Source: Sipunculus nudus (taxonomy: Eukaryota; Annelida; Sipuncula; Golfingiida; Sipunculidae). Taken from it: a stretch of DNA of 64,000 nucleotides. The notes beneath the pieces are model-generated. The model did not search any database. It had not been told where the DNA came from and was given only the letters and a program-made list of their open reading frames with translations. Shown here in pieces: positions 35,961-48,805 of this stretch. Position 1 is the stretch's first letter; each line of letters begins with the position of its first letter. The stretch spans positions 52,853,070 to 52,917,069 of the forward strand of contig CM049320.1 of assembly GCA_026874595.1 (NCBI GenBank), given 5' to 3'. The position numbers and the translations under genes were made by a program.

Positions 35961-38800
35961 CATTTTTTTCTCAGGGAAACGTCTCCGCGATAATCCAAAA
36001 AAAATCCCTAAAGCTTAAGTACAGGGCATACAGGAAAACCGACAGTTCCCCGACAGCTCCCCGGCTCTCTGATAGCTTCACAATTTACCTGTAACAACAT
36101 GATTGTTTATATTAAAAATATCGAATGCGGAAGATTTAAATGTGTAATAGTGATGTCATCCTGCAGGATTATCACCACCTTTTTTAAGCGAGTTGGAGAT
36201 ATCTCATTTTCTTTGAGAATTGTAATGAAACATCAAAATCATGAAAGGTTATGATTTGTCATTTTAGCATGTGGCACTTGCAATAGGAAATTAAAACAGG
36301 CTTAGGCTCAATTAAGGAAAGGATTTGAAAATCTTTAAATAAACTGTATATTTTATATAAGTAGCTTACTGACGGAGTCCGTAAGTTAGATTATAAATCA
36401 GTGACATTTCAATCAATACATGGAATAAATATTTGGTTAACGGTTGTTTAGTACTGATGTCTTCTGAATGCTCGCTGTAATTTTAAACTCTTCTCATTGA
36501 AATTTGCTCGTCTGCTTCCTGTGATATCTCGTTCCATAAATTCTAAGCCCACTACGGTCAGTGTGGTTACGGTGCTGTTCAGTTTATACACAAGGTGTGG
36601 AAATTAGTTTATCACCTGTTAAGTCTGAAATCGAAATTTAAATGAGTTTATAATCATTCGTACATAGGTGGAACATGTTTGCGGGTCAGATTAACATAAA
36701 AATGAGGCTCATATCGGTCGACCAATATTGTGTGTGTATATATATATATTTGGTGAATCTCTAGACCAGGCAATTATCTGAGTGCTTTCCATCAAACTAC
36801 ATGACAATGTCTCAAAACGTTTTGTTTAATAATTTTTAATAAATATTTTAAATTTCAGTTTAAGGCTAGATAAACCAATGATACGGGGAAAGCAAAAAAA
36901 AAATGAGATATTGTCACGTGGTTTAATATTAGTCCTTTATAAATTGGGATATTGTTATTGTGGGCTTAAACTATTGCATCTTTAAATATTTTTATAAAAT
37001 GTAACAAAATAGTGTAAAAATGAACGAAAACGCAAATTAAGTATACAATCAGAAAGAACACTGTGTCAGGTTTAAAGTGATGTATAATTTATGAAGTCGT
37101 ATATGCATTTAAACCATTTTTGGATTGATTTTAGGTATAGGGGTTTTAGACAATAACAGGGTATTGATTCATGAGACGCGTGTCTGGGTGAAAATCTATT
37201 TTAGGTGATGTATGTCAAAAGGTTATTTGCTTAATGTCTGCTTGGAGCATGTTGCTTTGTTTTTTTTTTTTGTTTGTTTTTATTTTGCCATTGGCATTCC
37301 CCCACATTTTTTTTATTTGTACGACGTAAAACTTAAGAGTCTGATTAAAAAAACCATGAATGTTCAAGGGGCCACGTGTAAAATAATCAGTGGATTGGAC
37401 AATCAGTTAATACTTCATAACAAGAGGACCCAGATCTTTATATCCTCGCACATAAAGTCATTCTGTGGAACCTAATCAAAGAGGGCAGAACCTAGGCACC
37501 TTTAAGAGAGAACCCACTATTTGGGAGAATTTCAGAGGGTCAGAACTTCACTCGCTGAAGGTAATGATACATAATCCAGTTTTTTCCTTCTAGTATTCTT
37601 GCAAGAGTTTGAATTATTTACCACTGTAGTGAACTTTTTGGCAAATTCCATAGCTACAAATGAAAAGCAAACACCTTCATTCCACAACTTGAGTTATATA
37701 AGGTATACAGAATGCTTGATACCTCATTCAGTCTACGTTTATTTCATTGGAGATCTATTACCTCCTGAATAGAAATAACGATAAAAAAAGGTTTACCACA
37801 ATAAGTAAAACTGTACTATGATAAGAGTACCAATTTGATTTTTGTGGAGTCCTTATAGCGCACTGTTTATTTAATACCAAAAGACCATTGTACATTCGAC
37901 ATTATAATTTTTACTGGTTATTTCTTTTTATATATTTATAAGTAATGAAATCTGTATTTAAATACATTGTCCTTAAAAACGGTAACTTCCTTGACAAAAT
38001 CATTTAGAAATATTGTTAAGATTAAGTAATTATGTAAGCATCAATCATTTGACAAAGTATTCATTCTATCGTGAAGAGAGTTGATGTGTATATATTATGC
38101 AGATAATATCATTTTGGAAATGGTAACACTCAAGACAAAATAGTTTTCATTTATTCAAGCTCGTAAAGTTTTATCTAAATAATCCACATCATTGGTTTTT
38201 GTTGGGAATGAACAATTTTTAAAAATTTTATTTGAAAACTAAAATAATATATGCTTCATGCTAAATAACAATAAGATAATGTTAATTTACCAGGCCAACT
38301 GACAGTTCAATAAACATGTACCAGAAAAATAAGGATAATATAACGAACTATTGCATTAAGGTCAGATAAAAGCGTCTGCTGAAATATCAAACATAATTAC
38401 ACTCTTTTATAATGCCGATCATGGCCAGGTTAAAACGTTAACTAGTGTATATCTATTGTTCTTTGTTGTGATTTGTACGGGATCTTTATCATAAATATTA
38501 GCAACAGCGTCTTATGCATTTTTCCTTACATTATGAATCATATATTTAGATGTTCCTTCTAAATTAAAAGCGGCTACAATTATTTCTTAACCCCTGTATT
38601 CGTGTAACATATTTGCTTTTTGTCTTGGCTTCCTGCCAATTATAATACTATAGGTCACCCAGCACTTGTCCCATAACGACCATTGGAGATATCCATACCG
38701 GACTATTAAACCCATAGAACGAAACACTGGACAACCAGGTGCGCTTGCCGGAAATGGCATAGAAATAGTGAAATAAATTGGCAATGAACAAGAGGAAGAG
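35961..38800. other. No gene seen
   Basis: About 2.8 kb of AT-rich sequence with no strong repeat partner in the window. ORFs (for example 37212-37475) begin in a T homopolymer and lack recognisable motifs. Confidence 0.45.
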
Positions 38801-38804
38801 AATA

Positions 38805-39890
38805 CCATTGTTTGTTAAGATAGGACCAATCTTGACAAAGTGATCAGGGAAAAGTCACAAGAACAAGCAAGAGGCGAAATTGAGGACAATTGACAAAATG
38901 ACAGACAGACATACCGACAAAGTAACACATCCGAGATAACAGATGACTAAATAAGTCAAGCGAAGAAAAACAAAATGAGCTATAGTTTATGTAGGTGAGG
39001 TGGAGATATGGCCAAAAATGATATGCGTTTTTAGTGCAGCGGCCCCTAGCGTCTTTTTTCCGTAAAAGAAAAAAAATGCTTTCAAGATATTAGTATGATA
39101 CATAGGCGGTATTTGTTTTAAAACAGGTTCTAGCCTGTAGAATGCTAATTGTAAGACACAAGAACCAGCAAGCAGCTGAAATTGAGGACAACTAACAACC
39201 AGACAGACAATCTGACAAAGTGACATCTGTGAGATAACAGATGACTAAATATGCTCATGAAGAAGGTATAGAGAAACAAAATAAGCTACAGTTTATAAAA
39301 AGGTTTATAATTTTGGAGAGCTGGCCAAAAAATGATGCGTTGTTTTGGTTTTGGTGCAGCGCCGCCCCCTAATAGCCATATCCCGAAAATGAAAAATTAC
39401 TTTGAGATATTAGTGTATGACAAACGATATACAAGTTTCAAATGATTCCTGTAAAACTGTGTCCTGTAGATTGCTCAGTGTAAGAAGCTAGAACCAGCAA
39501 ACAGGATAAATTGATAAAAACTGACAAACAGACAGACATACTAAAAGAAGAAACACAAGATTGAAACCAATCGACTAAACCAGTCAATGGAGAATACCTA
39601 AAAGAAGAACTTAAGCCTAAGTTTGTAAAGATAGGCCTAATATTATCGAAATTATGAATAAAAAAACCTTTTGACATTTTTATATGACCTCGACCTTAAA
39701 CTTCGACTAATATTGAGAAAAACCAATGAACTTCGGGAGCTTTTAGTTTTCTATCAACTTTGCAATTTTGAAAGCGATTGCTGCAAAACGGTGCATTTTA
39801 AAAGAGAGACAAATATACAAACAAACAGACAGACGCAACTGACCAACATGCTTGCCGAAATTGAAGATTTCCGGTAGGCGATAAAACTGC
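38805..39890. repeat. Degenerate tandem array of about 300-330-bp units
   Basis: The motif ACAGACAGAC recurs at 38901, about 39200, 39529 and about 39824. It is preceded each time by 'AGAACCAGCAA'-like and 'GACAA' blocks and followed by 'AGATAACAGATGACTAAAT' (38934 and 39231) or relatives. The segment 'GGCCAAAAAATGATGCG' with a GC-rich 'GCAGCG' block occurs in units 1 and 2. The units are strongly diverged. Confidence 0.7.
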
Positions 39891-39989
39891 TCGTTCTCAT
39901 CGAAGGAAGTATTTAATAGTGCATTAATCTTTAAGACACATCATTTCATGTGTTGCATTTTTCGTCGGCTATCGTGACTTCATATTCTA

Positions 39990-39990
<1 letters not shown>

Positions 39991-40037
<47 letters not shown>
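39991..40037. repeat. (TA)n microsatellite
   Basis: Uninterrupted TA tract. Confidence 0.96.
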
Positions 40038-40039
<2 letters not shown>

Positions 40040-41207
40040 CCATATAATTTCTTATATGTTATTATTAAAAACGCACCACATAATCAAATGCCTTCTAATA
40101 AAATAATTTCCTTTCATACAAGGAAAATATTAGCAGAAAGGTATAAAACTAACATTAGATGCAAGCACTTTCCTCAGGCGGGGATTTGTTTTACCTAATC
40201 TTAAGAATTATCATGTGCTGTAACCCAAATGGTAGCATTATATAGAGATTGGACGCCATTTAATATGTAGATAATGCCTATATTACATTGTCTTCAGTGA
40301 GGCAGTTCCATAAGGTAAACAACACACCTTACTTTGAAGAGGGGCTTACAATGGCAGATTTGCGCCACAAGTTCCGCCACGCATTCAGAGACCTCAACGA
40401 CAACGAGGCAGATCACCTTACATGTTTTTTTTTATTACATAGTACTCCATGTGTTTATTTAACGACAGAGTTCCCCACGGTGTATAGCAGAGACAAAGCA
40501 GTCATGGTAATCAATACGATTTCCCGACCATCAACAAAATAAATATAGTAGAAAAATTCCGTATAAAAAGATACAATTCTTTTTTAACCTTTAGATTCAG
40601 GGTTTTAAAATGTATAACAATAGATCAGCCGATAAAACAATGTTTAAACTTCAGTTGGATTTAAATATATCAACCGACTTAATAGGCTTTATTTTTGCCG
40701 AGACTGTATTCAGTAGAGCATCTAATTTCAGTTCCTCTTTTTTCCTGAAAATTCATTTTTAAAAAATTAAAGAGAGGAACCAACATTTTATTCGAATAAA
40801 TATTTTGCTGCCTTTGAAAGGAAAATAAGATTAATTATGATTAAAATGATCTGATGAGATAACGTTGCTATAAACCAGGGCCAGGATTAACATATTATGT
40901 AAAGTTAGGTACTAATATGCCCAATGTCCTAGCAGAATGGTTGTTGAAAAACGTCTGGCCTTGAATATCCGTAAGATGATCTCAACAAATTTTCTATGAA
41001 ATATTTTCAATATGATTTCGATATTCCAGATTCTACTGTATATGAAACGCAGACACAAGTTGTCACGATGATATCCACTGAACTCATTGTTTACATGTCG
41101 TATAATCTCAATTAGCTGACCGGAGTACGTGTGTAAAAGAGGAATAATTTTGCGCTAACGGGTCAGGAGAGGCCAATAAGAATATTTATATTTATTTTCG
41201 TTAGATC

Positions 41208-41208
<1 letters not shown>

Positions 41209-41262
<54 letters not shown>
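41209..41262. repeat. (TA)n microsatellite
   Basis: TA tract with one TG interruption near its right end. Confidence 0.95.
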
Positions 41263-41344
41263 AGACACCAGGTTTTAACGTTGTTCATTTTGTATATGCA
41301 TTTTGCCAATATTACCTTCAGTATTTCAAGGCAGTGTGGGTAAC

Positions 41345-41346
<2 letters not shown>

Positions 41347-41390
<44 letters not shown>
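41347..41390. repeat. (TA)n microsatellite
   Basis: Uninterrupted TA tract. Confidence 0.95.
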
Positions 41391-41394
<4 letters not shown>

Positions 41395-41900
41395 ATAATT
41401 ATGTCCCCTCATTTACATCTGAATAGCTGCTAAGAACCTCTTAGGCCACACGCCAATATATTCAAAAGACTTGACGTATATTTATTTAATACCAGTATAT
41501 GATGCCAAGCAGTCAGCTTTTTTTAAAAGAAAACTACAGACTATTTCATGACAATGTAAACCGTATACGCGATTTCGTTCAAATAAGATTATCTTAAATT
41601 TGGTGATTTACGTAACATACCCTGTTAAATAAAAAAAAACTTGAACCAAAATATATTCAATGTAATAACTCTATGACTGTCATAGCGTTCAGCTGCATTA
41701 CGTGCCCATCTATCCTAATGAGGTATGTTCAACATTTAACCTGCTCCTGCTTCACTTGCATTGGAACAGTTAGAGGAATTCCGGGTAAATGCGGAATGAA
41801 TGTGGGAATGACACAAACAGTCCTTGGTATCAACTTTAAAGAGTGTTAAAGTAAACCTGCAAACTGAAATAAAAGTATGATATAACTATAGCTATATCTT

Positions 41901-42350
41901 CAGATGACTTATCGCTCATATAGGCTCATATTAGCTAGGTTTATATCAATAGCCGATGTGTCAGATGACTTAACGCTCATATGGGTTCATATTGGCTGGG
42001 TTAGTATCAATGGCCCCTGGGTTAGATGACTTAACGCTCATATTGGCTCATATCAGCAGGGTTCATATCAGTGGACCAAGGGACAGATGACCCAACGCTC
42101 ACATGGGTTCATATTGGCTGGGTTCGTATCAATGGCCCATGGGTCAGATGACTTAACGCTCAAATGGGCTCATATTAGCTGGGTTCATATCAATGGCCAA
42201 TGGGTCAGATGACTTAACGCTCAAATGGGCTCAAATTAGCTGGGTTCATATCAATGGCCCATAGGTCAGAAGACTTTACGCTCAAATGGGTTCAATTTAG
42301 CTGGGTTTATATCAGTGGCCAATTAGACAGAAGATTCACCGCTCATAATC
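41901..42350. repeat. 61-bp tandem repeat, seven full units plus a part
   Basis: Units start with CAGATGACTTAACGCTCA-like sequence at 41901, 41962, 42023 (first base changed), 42084, 42145, 42206, 42267 and 42328. All seven spacings are exactly 61 bp, with no indel between units despite 10-20 % substitutions. Each unit also has GCTGGGTTCATATCAATGGC. The array lies inside the left copy of the ~3-kb duplication and is missing from the right copy. Confidence 0.93.
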
Positions 42351-43071
42351 TAATATTAAACTACATGACTATATCTAAAAACTATCTTATTATTTTTCCT
42401 CTACCATGTTTCTTTCTTGTCTAAAAACAAATTTTTTACTTAATCAAATTTAAAAAAATTCAAATTTGAGCTAGAAAGAACAAATGTTGTATTGATTTAT
42501 TTTACTCATTGAATGTCAATAACGTTGAAGTGCAACAGTTATTCGTGTGATCTAACAGCAGTGGATGGTAAATAGTGGTTATTTAAAGATTATAAATAAC
42601 TTTGATATATTTCAACACTAACATTAATCCCTTGCATATATCTTAACAAATGGATTATGAATTCGTTGCTTGGTAATAGTTAAAATATAGTTAAATAGTT
42701 AAAATCTTACAACAACATTCAGAGTCTATACTGGGAATTATTTTGGGGTTAAAGTGCCCTGATGTTATAAATGCTGACGACAGCACCATCCCTTCAAATA
42801 TTGGAATTGGGCCAAGAAAAGCTGTTTCATAAACATATCTGCATTACTCAAAAGAAAGAAAATTGATAGTTTACTTGCACTGAGAGTTAAAAAGCTATGA
42901 GTTCAATACCTGTAAAAAAGTTTCTGCAAGGGGCTGCAAAATATTTGTTGAGAAACATAAAGAAAGGACATTGCTCGATTCCAACTCTCACTAGTAGAAG
43001 ATGTAACTACAGTTTCAGCTTTTTCCCAGATATTGTGGCCTATTAACTACGTGTCACCCAGTTTTTGTTGA

Positions 43072-43073
<2 letters not shown>

Positions 43074-43144
<71 letters not shown>
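43074..43144. repeat. (TA)n microsatellite
   Basis: Long uninterrupted TA tract at the border between the two copies of the ~3-kb duplication. Confidence 0.96.
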
Positions 43145-43148
<4 letters not shown>

Positions 43149-44086
43149 CGAGACCAGTTATTTGCTAGTCGATTAAACAAAAAAAAAATCCGCTTGTTTA
43201 CAAGCAATTAAAAAACTAAAATAATTTCCTAGATTACTACGAACGCGCCGCTTAATCAGAAGCTTCATAATCGAAACTTTTGCTTTATGCGGGGGCAAAT
43301 ATTGGCAGAAATGTCGAAAGTAACATAAACTGCAAGTACTTACTTAAGTCGATATTTTTTTTTACCTAATCCTAAGAATTATCAACGAGTCTTTGTTACC
43401 TTGCCCTCACTGAGGCAGTTCGATAAGGTTAACAACACTTCTCTTTGAACAGGGGCTACGAATATAAGATTTGCGTCCCAAACTTGATCACGAGATCAAC
43501 CTTTAACGAACCTAGTAATGGCAATCAAGCTATGTTTGTTCCTTTGACGGTACTCATTAGAGGATTTTTAAAGGCGCTGATAAAAACTTGATGTAAAGTC
43601 TCAGTCCCAAATAGATTACTTCTACGTATTGAAGAAACGCGTGCGGGACACAGCTTAACTCTTCATTAAACAGAGGCGAATTATCTTACACGGTTAGTAC
43701 AGACTACCTGGGGCTGAATGTGTTTTGCCATGGTGTCTGGCAAAGTAACAAATAAGTCATAGTAAAAATTCCGATATCCGGACCATCAACAAAGTTAATG
43801 AAAATGAAAAGTTTCGTTTGGGAATCTTGGTCTAGGAAAAAATATTCAGGTATATTCTACCTCATTATTTAGCCGTAAGGTAACAAGCAAAAACTTTCCT
43901 TGTCTTTGTGTATATTCAGCATGAATTCAATCAAATCATGTCATCACCATTGGAAGTGGCATTTTATATCTATTTTGGACAATTGGATGCTATGAATAAG
44001 GGCCAATCTCGGAAAATAACGTGTACTGTATTAACCGTGACTCTATTTATTATCAGTTGAACCTATGAATAACATTTTATCCTCGC
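43145..44086. repeat. Right copy of the ~3-kb duplication, part 1
   Basis: Partner of 40060-40560; it continues past the BEL/Pao insertion at 51641. No gene is supported. Confidence 0.55.
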
Positions 44087-45017
44087 TGTTGGTGCAGTTG
44101 CGTTAGGACGTTTCAACACACACACTGGTATACTCCTTTTGCCACACAATAACACAGAGACCAAGACTATATTCCATAAGTTCCATCGTTCTTTTGTAAT
44201 ATGCAATAACACGTTGAATAGACGTTGAATCGTTGTACAATAGCACACATATGTTCCTTATAATGGCTGGCATACTGTGGTGTCTCGTTGATAACAAATT
44301 CCAGTTGGAACCTAACACGTTGAAATGGAACAGGGAACAAGGAACACGTTTGGAAACTAGTGGACAAAAGAGAAAGTAAGAAATATCTAAGGTGGAGGAA
44401 ATACAGATGAAATACAATGTACTAGTGCATTCATAAACCATTACATCCTTGAATAAGTGCAAAGATAACCCATTCATCAATAACTGTTATAAATAGCTGT
44501 ATAAAGTCAAATACTGTTGCATTACTCAGACAGTTAACCAGTACGAAGTGAATGTAATGAAACCTGCATATATTAAGACTGTTAACATACATTCTATGAA
44601 AAAGATATTGCTAAATTGTGGTAATATATGCTACAAACCTTTACTGTTGATTATTACAGTTCATTAATAGGCTACAATAGTGTCCAAGTGACCTACCTCT
44701 GTGTGGGCTCTACCTAAGGGTACACAAGGTTACAAGGAGCTCTGGTCATACTGCCATGCTGCTTTGGTCTTACAAACAGGAAGTGACCTAACTGTCACAT
44801 GATTATAGTCTCTGTACACAGTGACCTTTGGTCATTACCCTGTGAGATATGAACCATGACATAACAAAAATAGTTAGCTCGACAGGGAGCACGCCACACC
44901 TGAAACCCAAAGGTCCCTTGTTCAAACCCCAGCAATGACATACAATTTTTTTCTAATTTTCTTATTGTAAACAATATATATGTATGTTCTTGTTACAAAT
45001 AATTATGTGCATTTACA
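44087..45017 (-). repeat. 3' LTR of the BEL/Pao element
   Basis: Matches 50710-51636. It contains a tRNA-like segment at 44872-44936 in + orientation. Confidence 0.93.
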
Positions 45018-45139
45018 CTCTCGGCATCTTATGCATAGGTACATATAGATAACCTGCATACAATACTTATAAATGCACAACAACTGTAAACAAATAAGAC
45101 ATATTTAAACAATGAGTATTAGAATAAAGACTAACCATC

Positions 45140-45520
45140 TTAACTAATGCTCCTTTCAGTGGGCAACAAAAGCACAAGTTTAGAAATGGGTCTGCGTAGT
45201 TCTGGGTTCGGGGTTTTCACCAGCACACTGAGAACTAGGCCCTTACTGTCTGGTTCTGTTACCGTAACTCGACCTAAAGACCAATCACATCTGGGAAGGT
45301 TGTCATTCCTGAGTAGAACGACATCTCCTACCTGAATATTCCTCTTTGGATGATTCCATTTTTGTCTTTGTTGCAGAGTTAGCAAATACTCTCTTTGCCA
45401 TCTGTGCCAAAATACGTTTGCCAGGTGTTGTATTGTTCTCCAGCGTCTTCGGGCATAAACATGAGCCCGCTGAAACTGTCCAGGTGGAGGAACGACGAGT
45501 TTTTTTGGGTGAGGTGACAC
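45140..45520 (-). pseudogene. BEL/Pao integrase C-terminal domain (DUF5641-like)
   Basis: The frame reads QRAHVYARRRWRTIQHLANV...FWHRWQREYLLTLQQR..., then VGDVVLLRNDNLPRCDWSLG and a closing RPISKLVLLLP. This is the standard C-terminal region of BEL/Pao polyproteins. It is separated from the catalytic core by a frame change in the 45380-45520 overlap. Confidence 0.88.
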
Positions 45521-46299
45521 GGAGTAAGTGGTTCGAAGTCATCTGGAGTGAGGGGGCGTGAGTTAACAATTGTTTCCACTTCACATAGCAATGTCCTGAA
45601 TGACTCATCGTTTATGTAATAGCCAAATTCATAAAACAAATGTGATAGTACCTTCCGAACAGTGTTGATTTGTCTCTCCCACATGCCACCCATGTGGCTG
45701 GCTGCTGGTGGATTGAAGACCCACTTGATGTTACGTTTTAACAATGTCTCTCTGACAGAATCTTGATCGATTTCTTTGACAGCTTTGCACAATTCTCGTT
45801 CAGCTGAAACAAAATTTGTGCTATTGTTACATCGGATTTCTTGGATGGGGCCCCGTCTTGCCAGAAAGCGTCTAAGAGCATGGATGAAAGAATCGGTAGT
45901 CAATGTATTTGACGACTCAAGATGGATTGCTCGGCTAACTAGACATGTGAATAACACCTCATACCGCTTTTGTTCCTTTCTACCTTCTTTGATTATAAAA
46001 GGTCCAAAATAGTCGACACCAGTGAAGGTAAATGGTGGTGCTGGACTGATTCGAGGGGCTGGTAGGTCTTCCATTTTCTGTTCACCGACTGGTTATCGGA
46101 GGCGGTGACACATTACACAATGATTTATGACATTGCGAACTGCTTCGTTACCTCGGATTACCCAGAACTGTTCTCGCAGCTTGGCAAGTACGTGATTGCG
46201 ACAAGCATATCCCATCTGTTGGTACACATATCTGATGATGAGAGTCTGTATGAGAGTCTGTATGGTACACTTCCTTGTCTGGTTTGTTATCCAGTTCAT
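45379..46299 (-). pseudogene. int: BEL/Pao integrase, zinc-binding and catalytic parts
   Basis: The N-terminal part (46299-46093) has GYACRNHVLAKLREQFWV and CVMCHR, matching the HHCC-type integrase zinc region, and ends at a stop. The catalytic part (46074-45379) has FTGVDYFGPF (first acidic residue), RCNNSTNF where the second catalytic Asp of the family is replaced by Asn, and NPPAASHMGGMWERQI (glutamate). The Asn and the stop argue that it is inactive. It lies directly upstream of the DUF5641-like segment. Confidence 0.92.
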
Positions 46300-47100
46300 T
46301 TAGCATCATCTGACCTATATGTAGTGACACTACAGTAGCTGTAAGCTCTAAGCGTGGTATCGTAACTGGTTGAACAGGAGCTAACTTGGCTTTCTCTGAT
46401 AGAAAGGAGCAGTGGATTTGCCTTCAGTGTTTCAAAGCCGTAGATAAGCTTCAGAGGCATAACCAATTGTACTGGCATCTGAGAACACGTGAAGCTGCCT
46501 AGAGGCAATAGGTCCAAAAACGTCTGGTATTAAACATCTGGTAATAGTCATTTTCCCCAGAGACGTTAGTTCTCCTAACCATCTTTGCCTGCGTACTTGG
46601 TATTGCTCTTGTATCTTGTCATCTCAACCTAAGATTTGTTCACTACATAGTTCTTGAAGGAGTTTCTTTGCTGGTAAGGTGAAAGGTGCAATAAAGCCCA
46701 GCGGATCAAAGACAGAAGACACAATGGACAAAATCCCCCTTCTTCTTGCTGATTTAGCATTGAGGAAAACCGAGAAACCGAACTGATCTGTGGATATGCA
46801 CCACTGAATGCCTAGAGTGCGTTCGACTGGCAATTCGTCACGGTCAAGGTCGATAGCATGTATCTCCTTAGCCCTGTCTGCTGGAGGAATAGATTCAAGA
46901 ACGCTTCGACTGTTTCTAACGAATTTGGTTAGGTTAAACCCACCTGCTTTGCACCCAGAACGCAAGTCCTGTATTAACGTAATAGCCTCTTGTTCCGTAG
47001 CTACAGACTTGAGGCAGTCATCATCATAAAAATTTCGGTTGATTGTGTGAGCAACTGATGGTTTCAGACTAAAGTCCTCAGTGATTTTTTCTCCGTGCAT
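46300..47100 (-). pseudogene. pol: BEL/Pao reverse transcriptase (C-terminal half) and RNase H
   Basis: The 47100-46624 frame carries the RT active-site region [12 protein letters not shown], then the Pao signature region [15 protein letters not shown]. RNase H follows in another frame (46517-46300, SFTCSQMPVQLVMPLKLIYG) with few recognisable residues, so it is badly decayed. A stop and a frame change lie near 46620. Confidence 0.88.
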
Positions 47101-48039
47101 TATTGAATATGCAGGGGGATATATACGGCCCCAAACAGGTGAAGAGTCATTTGATATTTATGGAGATCCTTACTTAGGTCGCCATCAGGCCACCACAGAA
47201 AGCGTAAGAAATTGCACTGGCTATGGGGAAAGTACACTTGGTGGAACATAGCTTCGACATCTCCAATGAATCTGTTCCTCTCTGAATCTGGTTAAGACTC
47301 CGATGAGAGAATTGGTCAGATCAGGACCTTGAAGTAGCTGATCGTTTAGAGATGTTCCATCAAACGATGCACTGCAGTCAAAGACCACGCGTATCTTGGT
47401 ATGTTTTTAGGATATGGGAGGTACCAAACCTTCCCTGTATCTGTTTCCACACATTCATTTGGGACTTTTAGAGCATAACCTTGCTTAAGTAGGTTGTTGA
47501 TAAACGCCACATAGTCTTCTCGGTACTTGTCATTTCGGAGCATTTTCCTTTTCTGCCATTGTGCACGTTTGATAGCTTGCTCCTTATTGCCAGGCATGAT
47601 GACATTCACGATGCGAAACGGTAGGGGTACTTCATAGTGGCCATCTGACATATGAATATCTTGATAAGCTTTAGCCAAAAAAATGAATGTCATCTTGTCA
47701 GAGGCCTCGTTCACCTGGCTGTTTTGTTGGTTTCTCATTGAAACCAAGTTCAAGTTATCTCAAAACTACAGTAGGAGAAATGAGCTCCTTTGTATGCTCG
47801 ACTTCCCTCACAAGGATTCGACTACAAGTGACAGTCTCTGCATTAGATTGTATACGTATTGGGCCGTTCACAGTCCAACCATGACGTAATTTTGCAGCAA
47901 ATGGCCCATCGCCTTGTGTAGGTATTACCTGTATTGGTTCAAGGGCAGCTGGACAATTGTCACCCACGAATAGCCCTATGTCCATATTTGGTATATATAT
48001 GTTGGGATCTTTGGAACCACGTCGTTCAGGTGTGGCCAC
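47101..48039 (-). pseudogene. pol: BEL/Pao protease-RT linker and N-terminal half of RT
   Basis: The 48039-47755 frame has IGLFVGDNCPAALEPIQVI and GPFAAKLRHGWTVNGP, the conserved Pao linker. 47753-47346 has HYEVPLPFR, QGYALKVPNE and GKVWYLPYP, typical of the RT fingers. 47345-47101, in a shifted frame, has DVEAMFHQV (catalytic Asp region) and LRFLWWPDGDL. Confidence 0.9.
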
Positions 48040-48359
48040 TTACCAAGGACTTCGGGGCGCGGAATGTTCTGATGGTCAACAGCTATCTCTGTTCTCTGAT
48101 AGGTCTTCGGTAGTTGTATTGGGTTCCAACCTGACCAATCAGAGACAAATAGATCATTGATTGCACTCGTCTTAACACAAGAATGCCCGTGCATTATCCG
48201 TAATTGTAGTGTGACTTCATTACCACTGGCACCTAGTTTCGACTTTAGTTCTTCTGTAAAGAAACACCCACTACTTCCGTTACAAATAAGTCGATACATC
48301 CCGTTGTATTGTAGTATTCTGGAGTCGGCATCCGTAGCATTACAAGTGCTCTGTAACAC
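47976..48359 (-). pseudogene. BEL/Pao aspartic protease (DUF1758-like)
   Basis: The frame includes CNGSSGCFFTEELKSKLG. In the family this position is normally an Asp-containing DSGS-type active site, so the Asn indicates a dead protease. It continues into VSDWSGWNPIQLPKTYQ and overlaps the RT linker in another frame. Confidence 0.75.
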
Positions 48360-48485
48360 GTTAGAACTTGTAATGATATTATTATCTTCAATAGCTTGAA
48401 CTGTGTTTGCTACAGTTTTGTAGCTATGAAAGCTTCATCATGTAGTGCTGTCGGATGTCTCTTTCCACACTATTTACATGTGTGT

Positions 48486-48710
48486 TTACGTGAACACTCG
48501 TTGGATATATGATTTAGCCCATAGTACCCAAAACAAGCACGCTTGGCTTTCAAGAAATTTCGCCTCTCTATGAGATCCTTTTTTCAAGAATTCATCACAC
48601 TCATCAAGATCATGTTCTTTCTGGCATAAGATACAGGACACTTTATGTTTCTTGACATCTTTATGCCTAACCGTAGTTTGATCTTGTTTCATACTACCAC
48701 TGGTGTTCAC
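48486..48710 (-). pseudogene. BEL/Pao gag zinc-binding segment
   Basis: The frame contains CILCQKEHDLDECDEF, a CCHC-type knuckle (CX2CX4HX4C). It is followed by KSYIQRVFT-like text and a stop. Confidence 0.75.
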
Positions 48711-48805
48711 ATACGTAGCAAAACTTTAGCTTTTCTGTTTGTGAGATAATTGTTTATAACTGGAGAATATCCTGCCTGTGGACTTAAATTGTAGATCACT
48801 CTTTC

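Larger units (their letters stand above)
39960..43073. repeat. Left copy of a diverged ~3-kb tandem duplication
   Basis: 40080-40330 aligns with 43250-43440: 'AATATTAGCAGAAA', 'ACCTAATCTTAAGAATTATC', and 'GAGGCAGTTCCATAAGGTAAACAACAC'. 41455-41860 aligns with 51760-52400 ('AACCGTATACGCGATTTC', 'TGTTCAACATTTAACCTG', 'AACAGTCCTTGGT'). TA tracts are at 39991-40037, 41209-41258 and 41348-41390. The ORF 40288-40542 falls in the conserved block but its frame is destroyed in the partner. Confidence 0.65.

Noticed and set aside
40288-40542. Possible exon with charged motif KFRHAFRDLNDNEADHL
   Set aside because: The block is conserved in the duplicate at 43.4 kb, but the reading frame is destroyed there and no EF-hand or other domain fits.
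41901-42350. CRISPR-like direct repeats
   Set aside because: The units are contiguous with no unique spacers, in a eukaryotic context; it is an ordinary tandem repeat.
44872-44936. Functional tRNA gene
   Set aside because: The acceptor stem and anticodon arm do not form; it lies inside an LTR and is repeated in the other LTR.
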